Origin: Capillimicrobium parvum
Lineage (GTDB): Bacteria > Actinomycetota > Thermoleophilia > Solirubrobacterales > Solirubrobacteraceae
Length of the DNA stretch: 64,000 nucleotides
Direction: 5' to 3'
Assembly (NCBI RefSeq): GCF_021172045.1
Contig: NZ_CP087164.1
Location: 4,898,001 to 4,962,000, forward strand
Part shown: piece after piece, positions 32,923 through 42,035 of the stretch
Layout: the number at the start of each line of letters is the position of its first letter
Numbering within the stretch: the first letter of the stretch is position 1
The notes under the pieces: model-generated
The model's input: only the letters and a program-made list of their open reading frames with translations
The model's database searches: none
What the model was told of the DNA's origin: nothing
Translations under genes and position numbers: made by a program

Positions 32923-34878
32923 ATGCTCGCGCGGCTCGGGAAGAGCATGGCCGGAACGCTCGTGGGCGCGACGGCGTTGCTGGCGTCCGCACCGGGTGCG
33001 CACGCGCAGGCCGACGGCGCGGCCCAGCGTCTCGTCGACCGGTACTCGCCGGTCGTGATGGTCCGGGAGCAGAACGACCCGCCCTGCGACACGGCCGAGG
33101 AGCAGTACCAACCCACGACCGTCGACACGGTCCTCGGCAACCCGACCGTGACCCTGCGCCGCAAGGGCAGCGGCAGGCGGCTGGAAGACCTCGGCACGGC
33201 GCCGACGCGCGCGCAGATCGCCGGCAAGGGCGACGACCACTACCTCGACCTCCGCGGCAACCCTCGGGGCGACACCTGCGTCTACGCGCGCGACTTCAAA
33301 CAACTGCTGCGCGACGGCAAGGCGCCGGTGGTCACGTATGCCCACATCGCCCGCGAGGCCGGCCGGCCCGGCCTCGCTGTGCAGTACTGGTTCTTCTGGT
33401 ACTTCAACCAGTTCAACGACCTGCACGAGGGCGACTGGGAGGGCATGCAGATCGTCTTCGACGGGGCGGACGGCCCCGCGACGGCGTTGCGGCAGGAGCC
33501 GAGCGAGGTGATCGTGTTCCAGCACGCCGGCGGCGAGCGGGCGGCGTGGGACGCGTCGAAGGTCGAGAAGGACGGAACGCACCCGATCGTCTACGCGGCC
33601 GCCGGGTCGCACGCCACGTTCTACAGCTCCGCGGTGTACGTCGAGAACGGCGAGCACGGGTCGGGCCTCGGCTGCGACAACACCGCCGAGCCGCTGCGCG
33701 AGCTGCGCCCCCGGCCGGTGCTGCTGCCCGACGACGTGAGCGACCGCGGCCCGTTCGCCTGGCTCAGCTACGAGGGCCACTGGGGACAGCGCGAGACCGG
33801 GTTCAACAACGGGCCGACCGGCCCGATCACGAAGACGCAGTGGTCGCAGCCGATGTCGTGGATGGAGCAGCAGCGGTCGACGAGCGCCCGCCTCCCGGGC
33901 GGTGCGATCTTCGGGCCGCAGGTCACGAGCGCGTTCTGCGGGACGGTGGCCTTCGTCACGTCGATCATGAACCTGCCGACGACCGGGCGCACGGTCGCGA
34001 TCGGCGTCCTGGCCCTGCTCGCGATCCTGATCGCGTGCTTCGTGCTCGTGACGCGCTGGCGGCCCGTCGACGTGGAGCACCTGCGCACGCGCCGCGCGTT
34101 CGGCCAGGTCCTGCGGACGGCCGCGCGGCTCTACCGCGGCCACTGGGCGCTCATGCTGTCGAGCACGGTCGTCCCGCTCGCCATCGTGGGCGGCCTGCAG
34201 TACGCGATCGCGACGCTCACGGGTGGCAGCACCGCCGCCACCACGATCCAGGACCTCGTCGACACGCTCTCCCGGCCCGTGGCGGCGGCGATCGTCAGCG
34301 GCGTCGTGGTCGGGATGCTGCTCGCGCTCGAGCGGACCGGCCGCGCCGGCGTTGTGGGGTCGTGGCGAACGATGCTCGGCCGCTTCTGGCGGCTCGTGGC
34401 GGCGCACCTGCTCTACAGCGTCGCCCTGGCCGTCCTCCTGCTCACGGTCGTCGGGATCCCGTTCGCGATCTGGAAGGTGGTCGGCTGGGCGTTCGTCCAG
34501 CAGGAGATCCTGTTCGAGGACCGCCGGATCCGGGATGCCTTCCGCTCGAGCTCGGCCCTCGTGCGCGGCCGCTGGCGACACGCCGCGCGACCGATCGTCT
34601 TCTTCTACGTGCTCGGCCTCGTCGCCGGGCCGGTCGTGTCGTTCGCGCTGATCTTCACCGCGCTGCCGCTGGTCTGGATCGACGTCGTCGGAGCGGCGAT
34701 CTTCGCGCTCCTGCTGCCGTACGCCGCCCTCGGGACGACGCTCGTCTACTTCGACCTCCAGGCTCGCGCCAGGACGGAGCCCGCGCGGCCCGGGCGCATC
34801 CGGCGGGCGCTGCGGGCGGTCCTCCCGCGCCGCGCCGAGAAGCCGGTCTCAGGACCTTCTCAGCCTTCCGCCACGTGA
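32923..34878 (+). CDS. Exported VPS62-like domain protein with C-terminal membrane region
   Basis: The protein has about 650 aa from the ATG at 32923 (the frame extends to 32866). After a signal peptide (TLVGATALLASAPGAHAQA) a domain of ~300 residues carries the VPS62-family pattern VQYWFFWYFNQFNDLHEGDWEGM and AAGSHATF. The rest has about six membrane helices (VAIGVLALLAILIACFVLVT and later hydrophobic blocks ending LLPYAALGTTLVYFDL), resembling glycerophosphoryl-diester-phosphodiesterase-type membrane regions. This fusion is odd; the function is unknown, perhaps an envelope enzyme or binding protein. Confidence 0.8.
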   Translation: MLARLGKSMAGTLVGATALLASAPGAHAQADGAAQRLVDRYSPVVMVREQNDPPCDTAEEQYQPTTVDTVLGNPTVTLRRKGSGRRLEDLGTAPTRAQIAGKGDDHYLDLRGNPRGDTCVYARDFKQLLRDGKAPVVTYAHIAREAGRPGLAVQYWFFWYFNQFNDLHEGDWEGMQIVFDGADGPATALRQEPSEVIVFQHAGGERAAWDASKVEKDGTHPIVYAAAGSHATFYSSAVYVENGEHGSGLGCDNTAEPLRELRPRPVLLPDDVSDRGPFAWLSYEGHWGQRETGFNNGPTGPITKTQWSQPMSWMEQQRSTSARLPGGAIFGPQVTSAFCGTVAFVTSIMNLPTTGRTVAIGVLALLAILIACFVLVTRWRPVDVEHLRTRRAFGQVLRTAARLYRGHWALMLSSTVVPLAIVGGLQYAIATLTGGSTAATTIQDLVDTLSRPVAAAIVSGVVVGMLLALERTGRAGVVGSWRTMLGRFWRLVAAHLLYSVALAVLLLTVVGIPFAIWKVVGWAFVQQEILFEDRRIRDAFRSSSALVRGRWRHAARPIVFFYVLGLVAGPVVSFALIFTALPLVWIDVVGAAIFALLLPYAALGTTLVYFDLQARARTEPARPGRIRRALRAVLPRRAEKPVSGPSQPSAT

Positions 34879-34941
34879 ACCTCAGCCGCTGCGCCGATGG
34901 TGGACGCGATGAACGTCACCCCACCGGAGAGGTCCCCCCGC

Positions 34942-35763
34942 ATGCGCAGTCTGTCCCGCAAGCACCTGACCATCGCCGCCGCCACCGCCGCCGCCGCCGT
35001 GGGCGGCACCGCCGCCGTCGCCGTCGCGGCCGACAAGAGCTCGTCGTCCGGCACGACGACGACCCAGCCGTCCGCCGTCGGCCCCGGCGCCGGCGCCGGC
35101 GCCGGCGAGACCCCGCTGACCGGCGCCACGAAGGACAAGGTCGAGGCCGCCGCCCTCGCCAAGGTCGACGGCACCGTGCTGCGGGTCGAGACCGACGGCG
35201 ACGGCGTCTACGAGGCTCACATCCGCAAGGCCGACGGCACCGAGGTCGAGGTCAAGGTCGACAAGGACTTCAACGTCACGTCGGTCGACACGTTCGACGG
35301 TGACCATCACGGCGGACCGGGCGGACACGGTCCCGGCGGCCTCGCCGATCTGGCCGCGATCGCCAAGACGCTCGGCGTCACCGAGGCCCAGCTGCTGTCC
35401 GCCCTCGACGCCGCCCGACCGACCGGCGCTCCGCAGGACCGCGGCGCCGACATGGCCGCCGCCATCGCCGACGCCCTCGGGGTCGAGGCCTCGAAGGTCC
35501 AGAGCATCCTCGACGCCAACCGGCCGGACCCCGGCCCGCGCGGCGGCGGCCGACCCGACCCGACCGCGCTCGTGAGCGCGCTGGCGCAGGGCCTGTCGAA
35601 GAGCGAGGCCGACGTCCGCGCCGCGCTCGACAAGGCCATGGCCGCGGGCCGCGCCGACCACGAGGCACGCGAGAACGAGATGTTCGCGGCCATCGCCAAG
35701 ACGCTCGGCAAGGACGCGTCCGACGTCAAGGCGGCGTTCGAGGCGGCCCGGCCGAACCCGTGA
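34942..35763 (+). CDS. Secreted PepSY-type protein with four C-terminal helical repeats
   Basis: The 273-aa protein has a signal peptide (LTIAAATAAAAVGGTAAVAVA), a Ser/Thr linker, a PepSY-like domain (TKDKVEAAALAKVDGTVLRV, then GVYEAHIRKADGTEVEVKVD) and four ~25-residue repeats of the form IAKTLGVTEAQLLSALDAAR, IADALGVEASKVQSILDANR, LAQGLSKSEADVRAALDKAM, IAKTLGKDASDVKAAFEAAR. PepSY domains often inhibit proteases or bind metals. RBS GGAGAGG precedes the ATG at 34942. Confidence 0.82.
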   Translation: MRSLSRKHLTIAAATAAAAVGGTAAVAVAADKSSSSGTTTTQPSAVGPGAGAGAGETPLTGATKDKVEAAALAKVDGTVLRVETDGDGVYEAHIRKADGTEVEVKVDKDFNVTSVDTFDGDHHGGPGGHGPGGLADLAAIAKTLGVTEAQLLSALDAARPTGAPQDRGADMAAAIADALGVEASKVQSILDANRPDPGPRGGGRPDPTALVSALAQGLSKSEADVRAALDKAMAAGRADHEARENEMFAAIAKTLGKDASDVKAAFEAARPNP

Positions 35764-35798
35764 CGCCCGACCGCGCCCGGGCGATGAGCCGAAGGTCA

Positions 35799-35822
35799 CA
35801 CGCGGACCGCGAGGTCCGCGTG
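35799..35822 (+). terminator. Strong hairpin terminator after the PepSY gene
   Basis: CACGCGGACC pairs perfectly with GGTCCGCGTG around a GCGA loop, 36 nt after the stop, followed by GGGGTCTTC. It has a weak T-tract and may stop transcription in both directions toward the convergent ATPase gene. Confidence 0.65.
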
Positions 35823-35869
35823 GGGTCTTCACCCGCCCGGCGCGCCGCGCCGGCCACTTGCCCGGACCG

Positions 35870-36979
35870 TCAACGTCGGCGCAGCCACTCGAGCAACAGC
35901 GGGTCGACGACCCGCACGCCGGCCTCGTCGCGTGTCAGGTGCCCTTGGTCCACCAGCCGCTCGGCTGCTTCGTAGAGCGTCTGACGCGACAGGTGGTGCT
36001 CACGCGCGAGAGCGCGGCTCGCGGGAGCGACCCCGTCGGCGATGCCCGCCAGCACCACCTTCTCGCTTCGGCTGAGCTGGCTCCACAGCGCTTGGTGCGC
36101 CGCCTGGGTGCGCTCCAGCGCCAGGTCGACGACCCGCCCCGCGGTCTCGGGGGTCCCGTCACGGCCCTCCTCCAACTGCTCCGCGAGGAGGTAGCTCAGC
36201 AACATGACCCGTTGTGGATGACCATCGGCAACGACGACGAGCTCGGCAAGCGCGCCGCCGGGATCCAGCTCTTCGCCGCGGAACCTGCTCTCGAGCTCGG
36301 TCAAGACCGCCTCGATCGGCAACCGTCCGATCGTGAGCGGATCGGCCTGCCCGAACAGCGGCCGCTCCCGCGAGTCGAAGAGCTCGCGCATCATCGACGG
36401 CTCCGAGCCCGCGTACACGTACGCCGCCGCGTCGCCGTGGTACTGGATGCGCGAGCGCAGCAGCCCGTCGAGGTCCGGTCTGGCGACCAGGAGGTCCTGG
36501 AACTCGTCGAAGACGACGAGCGTCGGCGTCTGCTCGCGCTCCCAGATCACCTGCGGCAGGTCGAGCAGCCGATAGATCACCGTCTCGGCCGCCTCCGGGT
36601 CGGGCATCGCCGGCCGCGGCCCGAGCGTCACGCTCGCCCCAGCCGTGCCGACGCTCAACCCGAGCCTGGCCAGCAGTCCGGCGAGATGGGAGCGGACCCA
36701 CCGATCGTCGAGCGCGCCATAGGCCTCCGCTAGGCGCCGGGCGACGTCCGTCATGTCGGTCACGCGCGAGAGATCGACGTGCACGGTGCGCCAGCCGACC
36801 GTCTGAAGCTGTGCGGCGTGGGCGATCAGCAAGCTCGTCTTGCCGAACCGGCGCGGCGCGATGAGGCGGACACCGACGCGGTCGCCGGCGCGCTTGGCGA
36901 GCGTGGAGAGCTCGTTCTCCCGGTCGATGAGCAGCTCCGGCGGCACGGGGCCCTCGAAGCGAAATGGCGTGCCCTGCAT
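35870..36979 (-). CDS. Archaeal-type AAA ATPase with winged-helix C-terminus
   Basis: The 369-aa protein has FRFEGPVPPELLIDRENELSTL, P-loop APRRFGKTSLL (Ala in place of the first Gly), Walker B TLVVFDEFQDL and a sensor-like VYAGSEPSMM, i.e. the PF01637-type ATPase family. The C-terminal ~80 residues form an HTH (SEKVVLAGIADGVAP...HLSRQTLYEAAERLVDQGHL). The start ATG at 36979 is preferred; the frame extends to 37459 without likely coding. It stands alone with no toxin or nuclease neighbour, so its partner is unknown. Confidence 0.85.
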   Translation of the reverse strand: MQGTPFRFEGPVPPELLIDRENELSTLAKRAGDRVGVRLIAPRRFGKTSLLIAHAAQLQTVGWRTVHVDLSRVTDMTDVARRLAEAYGALDDRWVRSHLAGLLARLGLSVGTAGASVTLGPRPAMPDPEAAETVIYRLLDLPQVIWEREQTPTLVVFDEFQDLLVARPDLDGLLRSRIQYHGDAAAYVYAGSEPSMMRELFDSRERPLFGQADPLTIGRLPIEAVLTELESRFRGEELDPGGALAELVVVADGHPQRVMLLSYLLAEQLEEGRDGTPETAGRVVDLALERTQAAHQALWSQLSRSEKVVLAGIADGVAPASRALAREHHLSRQTLYEAAERLVDQGHLTRDEAGVRVVDPLLLEWLRRR

Positions 36980-37319
36980 GGTCAGGAAGTACCTTACCGC
37001 GATGTCAGGGAGAACTGGACCACTGAAGTCATCGCGGGCCGGAGCGCTGTACCGACCCAGTGTCCGTGAACGTGCCGCTCGCTGATCTCGTCGAGCGCGC
37101 ACGGGCGCTGCAGCAAGCGTTCGCGGGACCTCCGAGCGGCGGTCATCGACGAGGTCCGGACGATCAGCGACGGTCGGATCAGTGCCGTTCACGTCGTGCC
37201 GGACCACCGGCTTCGGACATGAGGCCTTGATCCGCGCGACGCTTTTCGAGGAGGATCGCCGTGCTACGCCACATCGTCCGGCTGATGCGAACGCCACGGG
37301 TCGGCCGAAGGAGCGCAAC
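36980..37319. other. 340-bp intergenic region between divergent genes
   Basis: This lies between the divergent AAA ATPase and the DUF1254-type gene and must hold both promoters. A short plus-strand frame near 37064-37230 (VNVPLADLVERARALQQAFAG) looks faintly protein-like and may be a gene remnant. No clear repeats or RNA are seen. Confidence 0.4.
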
Positions 37320-39494
37320 GTGAACGTCTGGCTGTCACGCCGTCGCGTCGGTACGACGCTCATGCTGGCGACGGTCGCCTGCCTGATCTGGACGGGGCTC
37401 GCTCCCTCGACCGCCGGCGCCCGCGTCCCCAGCGTCAAGCGGATCGAGAACCTGGCCAAGAACGCCTACATCTGGGGGCTGGCGCCCGAGTTCGTCTACC
37501 GGTTCGAGAAGTACAACGACCTCGTGACGGCGAAGCGCAACACGCTCGGCGGCGGCGGCGGCGTCGCGGCGGCGTGGAACAACAACGCCACGAACGCCGG
37601 GGACGCGTCGGTGCTGTACCTGAACTCGATGATGGATCTCAGCGGCAAGAAGGGGCGCGGACGCACCAAGGAGCTCGTGCTGACCGTCCCGCCGTCGGCG
37701 AACGACTACTACGTCGTCAACCTGCTCGATGACTTCATCAACTCCGTCGGGAGCATCGGCACCCGCACGACGCCCTCGACAACGCCGCAGACGTATCTCA
37801 TCGCCGGCCCGACATCGCGCTACGCGCACCGGCGGACTGTGCAGATCCACGGTTTCAGATATCGGGTCATGGCCACCGACACGGACCTCAACTGGATGCT
37901 CATCCGGATCCGTGCCGACTCGCTGGTGCCGCCCTCCGACCCCGCGTCGACGGCGTCGATCCAGACGAACGTCGTGGAGCGGTTCGGCATGACCACGCTG
38001 CGTAGGTTCGAGGCGCGAGGACACCGGCCCAAGTACTTCGAGCCCAACCAGTACACGCCGACGGACAAGCAGAAGCAGCGTGCGCAGCACTGGCACAACG
38101 CCCCGCAGGACGCGGTCGCCTTCCTCAAGCAGCTGGGCCAGTCGCTCAAGCTCAACCCGCTCCCGACGGCCAGGACGGGGCTGAACGGCATCCCGCTCAA
38201 CACGCTGCCGGACTGGGTGGTCCCACAAGCCGGCGCCAGGACGGTCTTCCGCAACCCGGCGTTCGGCCAGAAGCACACGCTGGCGCGGTTCAAGCCGATC
38301 GGACTCACGGCGAACGGATTCAGGATCCCGCGCCATTGGCGGCAGAAGCAGCTCACTGCGCTGCAGAACGGGTTCCTGGCCGGGAACACGAAGCTCACCG
38401 ACAAGCTGAGCACGGCGGGCGCGGTGAGGAAGACGAACTACTGGAGCTATCTCAACGCCAACGTCGGGACCTATCCCAACACGCACCAGGGATACCTCTA
38501 CCGGGGGATAATCGTGCTCGAGGGCGGCTCGGCCAACATGCCGCAGGACGCCGTCTACGCCCAGATCAACAACCTCAACGGCCAGAGCAGCACGCAGCTC
38601 AAGGGCGACAACACCTACAAGTTGACGTTCAAGCCCCCGCACAGCGGGACCGTGGACCTGCCGGCCATCGGCTCGCTGCCGCCGACCGTCAACGACAGCA
38701 GCGGCAATCCGAAGGGGTTCTGGTCGATCCACGTCTACCAGACCGACACGTCGGAGTCGGCCGCCCCGTTCCTCACTCAGCCGAGCGTCCTGAACACGTC
38801 CTACTCGTCCGCGAATCTCGACGTGACCGCGGTCGATCCGTCGACCGACACCCTCACCGTCCGGCTCCCGCCGACCCCATGGGGCCCGCTGCTCGCAAGC
38901 ACACCGGTCCTGTTCGGCCCGACCGCGGCACAGTACGGCCTTACGCCGAACACGCCCTACTACATCGTCGAGGACGCGACCAGCAACGCCGACGGCACGT
39001 ATTCGTTCCAGGTGTCGACCCTGTGGCGGCAGGACGTCTCGTCAGGCGACGTACCGATTCAGGGAACGGACCCGGGGCAGTACGGCGGCCCTGGTCCGAT
39101 CGTCCCGCTGCAAGACCCGGGCGGGACCGTCAACCTGCAGTGGGGCCCGATCCAGCCCGTCTCGCAGCTGGGCTCACAGCAGCTGACGTCGGGCCGGCTC
39201 GCGCGGAACCCTGACGGCTCGGTGACGATCTGGATCGCGCCGACGCTGCCGGCCGGCGCACCCGCGACCAACTGGATCCCGACACCGTCCGCGGCCTATT
39301 ACGAGAGCATCTACCAGGATGACCAGGACCCGGACATCAAGCAGCCGATGCCCACGAGCATCCGGCCGCTGATCCGCATGTACTACCCGACCCCCGGAAA
39401 CACCCCGCCGTCGATCCTGCCGCCGCCGAACGGGCCTCTGCAAGCCACGTACGTGTTCCCGAAGCTGGAACAGGTGAACGCACCCGCACCCTGA
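37320..39494 (+). CDS. Exported DUF1254/DUF1214 domain protein
   Basis: The 724-aa protein starts at GTG 37320 with GAAGGAGCGC upstream. Signal peptide TTLMLATVACLIWTGLAPSTAGA. The N-terminal domain has NAYIWGLAPEFVYRFEKYND (DUF1254-like) and VPPSANDYYVVNLLDDFINS; the later region GFWSIHVYQTDTS is typical of DUF1214. An inserted beta-rich segment (PSVLNTSYSSANLDVTAVDP...) and a Pro-rich C-terminus with MYYPTPG follow. These families are exported, of unknown chemistry. Codon use is less extreme in GC than its neighbours. Confidence 0.82.
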   Translation: MNVWLSRRRVGTTLMLATVACLIWTGLAPSTAGARVPSVKRIENLAKNAYIWGLAPEFVYRFEKYNDLVTAKRNTLGGGGGVAAAWNNNATNAGDASVLYLNSMMDLSGKKGRGRTKELVLTVPPSANDYYVVNLLDDFINSVGSIGTRTTPSTTPQTYLIAGPTSRYAHRRTVQIHGFRYRVMATDTDLNWMLIRIRADSLVPPSDPASTASIQTNVVERFGMTTLRRFEARGHRPKYFEPNQYTPTDKQKQRAQHWHNAPQDAVAFLKQLGQSLKLNPLPTARTGLNGIPLNTLPDWVVPQAGARTVFRNPAFGQKHTLARFKPIGLTANGFRIPRHWRQKQLTALQNGFLAGNTKLTDKLSTAGAVRKTNYWSYLNANVGTYPNTHQGYLYRGIIVLEGGSANMPQDAVYAQINNLNGQSSTQLKGDNTYKLTFKPPHSGTVDLPAIGSLPPTVNDSSGNPKGFWSIHVYQTDTSESAAPFLTQPSVLNTSYSSANLDVTAVDPSTDTLTVRLPPTPWGPLLASTPVLFGPTAAQYGLTPNTPYYIVEDATSNADGTYSFQVSTLWRQDVSSGDVPIQGTDPGQYGGPGPIVPLQDPGGTVNLQWGPIQPVSQLGSQQLTSGRLARNPDGSVTIWIAPTLPAGAPATNWIPTPSAAYYESIYQDDQDPDIKQPMPTSIRPLIRMYYPTPGNTPPSILPPPNGPLQATYVFPKLEQVNAPAP

Positions 39495-39628
39495 GGTCAT
39501 CGGGTTCGCGGGCGAAGCGAACGTCTCGACGCACTCTTCCGGCCGGTCGAACGGGGCGCGGCGGACTGAACGGCTGCCGGTCCTGGCGGAACTGCCGGAC
39601 GACGGAGACATGGCCGCCGTAGTCACGG

Positions 39629-41704
39629 TCACGGGGACGCCGGCATGGAGACTCGGCATGGCGGCCCGCGCAGGAGCCAGGAGCCCATGATCGCGTCGGA
39701 GTTGGCCGCGGCGTTGTCGGTGCAGCCGTTGATGTTCGTGGCCCAGAACCCGAACGGATCATCAGGATCGTCCGCACGCTCGGGATACCACCAGCGATCA
39801 GCGTGCACGACGGTGGGCTGCAGCTTGTCCGTGATGTGCGCCCGCTGCCGCACCGAGCCGATCGGCGTCGCGACGTCGACCCAGTCGTCCTCGGCGATGC
39901 CGGCGCGTGCGGCGGTCTGTGGGTGCAGGCTGACGACGGGGTCGGGATGCGACTCGCGGTAGATCGGCGTCTGCTGCGCGGTCTGGTGGAATCCCCGGAG
40001 GTCACGGCCGCCGGTCGTCAGCACCAGCGGGAAGTCCTTCTCGCCGGCATCGGCGAAGAGCGGAGGCACCTCCCACGCGGGGAGCGGGTCGAGCCTCCAC
40101 TTCTCCAGCAGCGAGGAACGCAGCTCGATCTTGCCGGATGGCGTGCCGTACGCGCGGCCTCCGCTGTTGCGGCGCGGCGTGTCGCCTCGCGCGGCCCCGC
40201 CGGTGATCGGGCCGACGTGCCGGCAGACCTCGTCGTACGTCAGCCCCGCGGGCCGCAGCAGGCGGTTCCAGTACTCCTCGATGTGCTCGGGCCAGTGCTC
40301 GGCCTGACCGAAGCGCCGTCCGAGGTCTCGCCAGAGGTCGTAGTCGCTCGGATGGCGCGCGGGCACCGCCGCCGGCTTGGCCTCGACATAGTCGCCTGCC
40401 CAGCCGGCGTAGCCATAGGCCGCGGAGTAGAACGGCTTCTCGAGCCAGTGTGCAGCAGGCAGGACGTAGTCCGCCAGCGACGCGGTCTTGTTGAGGAACA
40501 GGTCGTGCACGACCAGCAGTTCGAGGTTGTCGCTCAACAGTGCCTCGGAGGCTGCGCGAGCGTTCGCCGCCGCACCGATGGCGTTGTGGCATTGCAGGAT
40601 CAACGCCTTGACCGGATAGGGGCCTGCCGGTCGAGATGGCCCGCCAGAGCGTGGGCTCGTGTGCGGACTCGCACCAGTTCAGCGCGTGGCGGTCGCCGTG
40701 CCATGCGCTGCCCACGGCGCCCGCCACGTCGGCGGCGCCGGCCCCGATCGATGGAAACGTCTCGGCACCGAGACGCTTCGCGCGCTGCTCGGGCGCGAGT
40801 GCGTCGCAGGCGACGGCCTCGCCGTTGGCGATGATGTCGCGAGGGGGACCGGCCAGGGCGTGGCCGCCTGGGACACCGAGGTTGCCGGTGATGGCGATGA
40901 GGCAGGCGAGGGCGCGTCCCGCCTGCACCGCGACGCTGCCCGACTGGCACAAGCCGTTGCTGCCGTGGATGAGCGCCGGCCGGTTGTTCGCCAGCATGTG
41001 GGCGGCCGAACGGATGATCTCGGCCGGCAGCTCGGTGATCGCCGCGACCCGATCCACCGGGTATTCGGCCGCACGGGCCATGAGGTCGTCGAACCCGATG
41101 GTCTCGCGATCGACGAACGACCGGTCGTACATGCCCTCGTCGATGATGATGTTGATGAGGCCGAGGGCGAGCGCGCCATCCGTACCGGGACGGATCTGCA
41201 GGAACACGTCCGCCTTGTCGGCCTCACGGGTACGGATCGGATCGACCACGATGAGCTTCGCGCCTTGTCCTGTCCGACGGTGTTCGGGCTGCCGAAGAGG
41301 TTCATGAAGCGCTCCCCGAGGCCCCAGTCCGCGGCGTGCAACGTGCCGAAGCCGTAGGCCAGCGCCTCATTTCCGTGCGAGTTGGTGACGTCGCGGATCC
41401 GGGTGGCGATCTCGTCGAGCGCCTGCTCCCACTCGATCGGCTCCCACTGGCCGGCGCCTCTGCGTCCTGCTCTCTTGAGCGAGTGCTGCAGGCGTGACGG
41501 ATCGGCGTGCACGAGATGGGCGCGCGATCCCTTCGGGCAGATGAAGCCCCGGCTCGTTGGGTGCTCGCGATCGCCGCGAAGGCGCCGCGTCACAGCGCCG
41601 CCCGCATCGACGTCCACGAGCAGCCCGCACTGCTGCGAGCAACTCGTGCAGACCACGCGCCTCGTCTCGGCCGCGGATTCGATCGTGCTATCCGTGATGA
41701 CCAT
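39629..41704 (-). pseudogene. Decayed molybdopterin oxidoreductase (internal deletion plus frameshift)
   Basis: Three frames together give one bis-MGD enzyme: 41704-~41260 (CTSCSQQCGLLVDVDAGG, then RGFICPKGSRA, the [4Fe-4S] site), ~41260-40640 (KLIVVDPIRTREADKADVFL), and ~40640-39629 (LQCHNAIGAAANARAA to the MGD-binding C-terminus). At ~41255-41268 GSPNTVGQD jumps straight to GAKLIVVDP in another frame, so roughly 50-60 codons, normally including the Mo-ligand residue, are missing. At ~40620-40640 a run of four C is one base too long for the frame (STGRP|YPVKALIL). A base-call error could explain the second defect but not the first. It is divergent from an SDR gene. Confidence 0.88.
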
Positions 41705-42035
41705 CACCGATTCCCTCTCCCCGCTGGAGCGGAGACCAGCCTCGCAGCGACGGCGGCTGGAGTTGAAGGGACGGCAGCAAGCCAGCCGCCCCGGATAAGC
41801 GATCTGGTGATCGAAACCCCGCACGATCCTATCCGCCGTCGGGTGGGCGCCCGTGACAGGCGCTCGCGCGCAGCCGTCTCGGGCGATACGCCGAACGACA
41901 GACGCCACTGTCTTGTCGCCGGTGAGCGGACCGATGGCGCCCGATACCTCCGAACGGAGGTATCTGCGTCACGCTCGGTCCGGGCACGATCCGCAGACCG
42001 AGAGCCGTCGGGACACGCCGCGAAAGGCAGCCAGC
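41705..42035. other. 331-bp divergent intergenic region
   Basis: This lies between the decayed molybdoenzyme and the SDR gene; it holds the inverted repeat listed separately and presumably both promoters. Open frames across it look like shadows. Confidence 0.5.
41943..41964. promoter_or_regulatory. 22-bp inverted repeat, candidate TetR-type operator
   Basis: GATACCTCCG-AA-CGGAGGTATC is a perfect 10-bp inverted repeat with a 2-nt spacer, 71 bp upstream of the SDR start. Length and symmetry fit a TetR/AcrR-family operator rather than a terminator (no T-tract). No matching regulator gene is in the window. Confidence 0.65.

Noticed and set aside
35799-35822. Operator for the PepSY gene or ATPase
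   Set aside because: The hairpin sits downstream of both convergent genes, so a terminator is the better reading.
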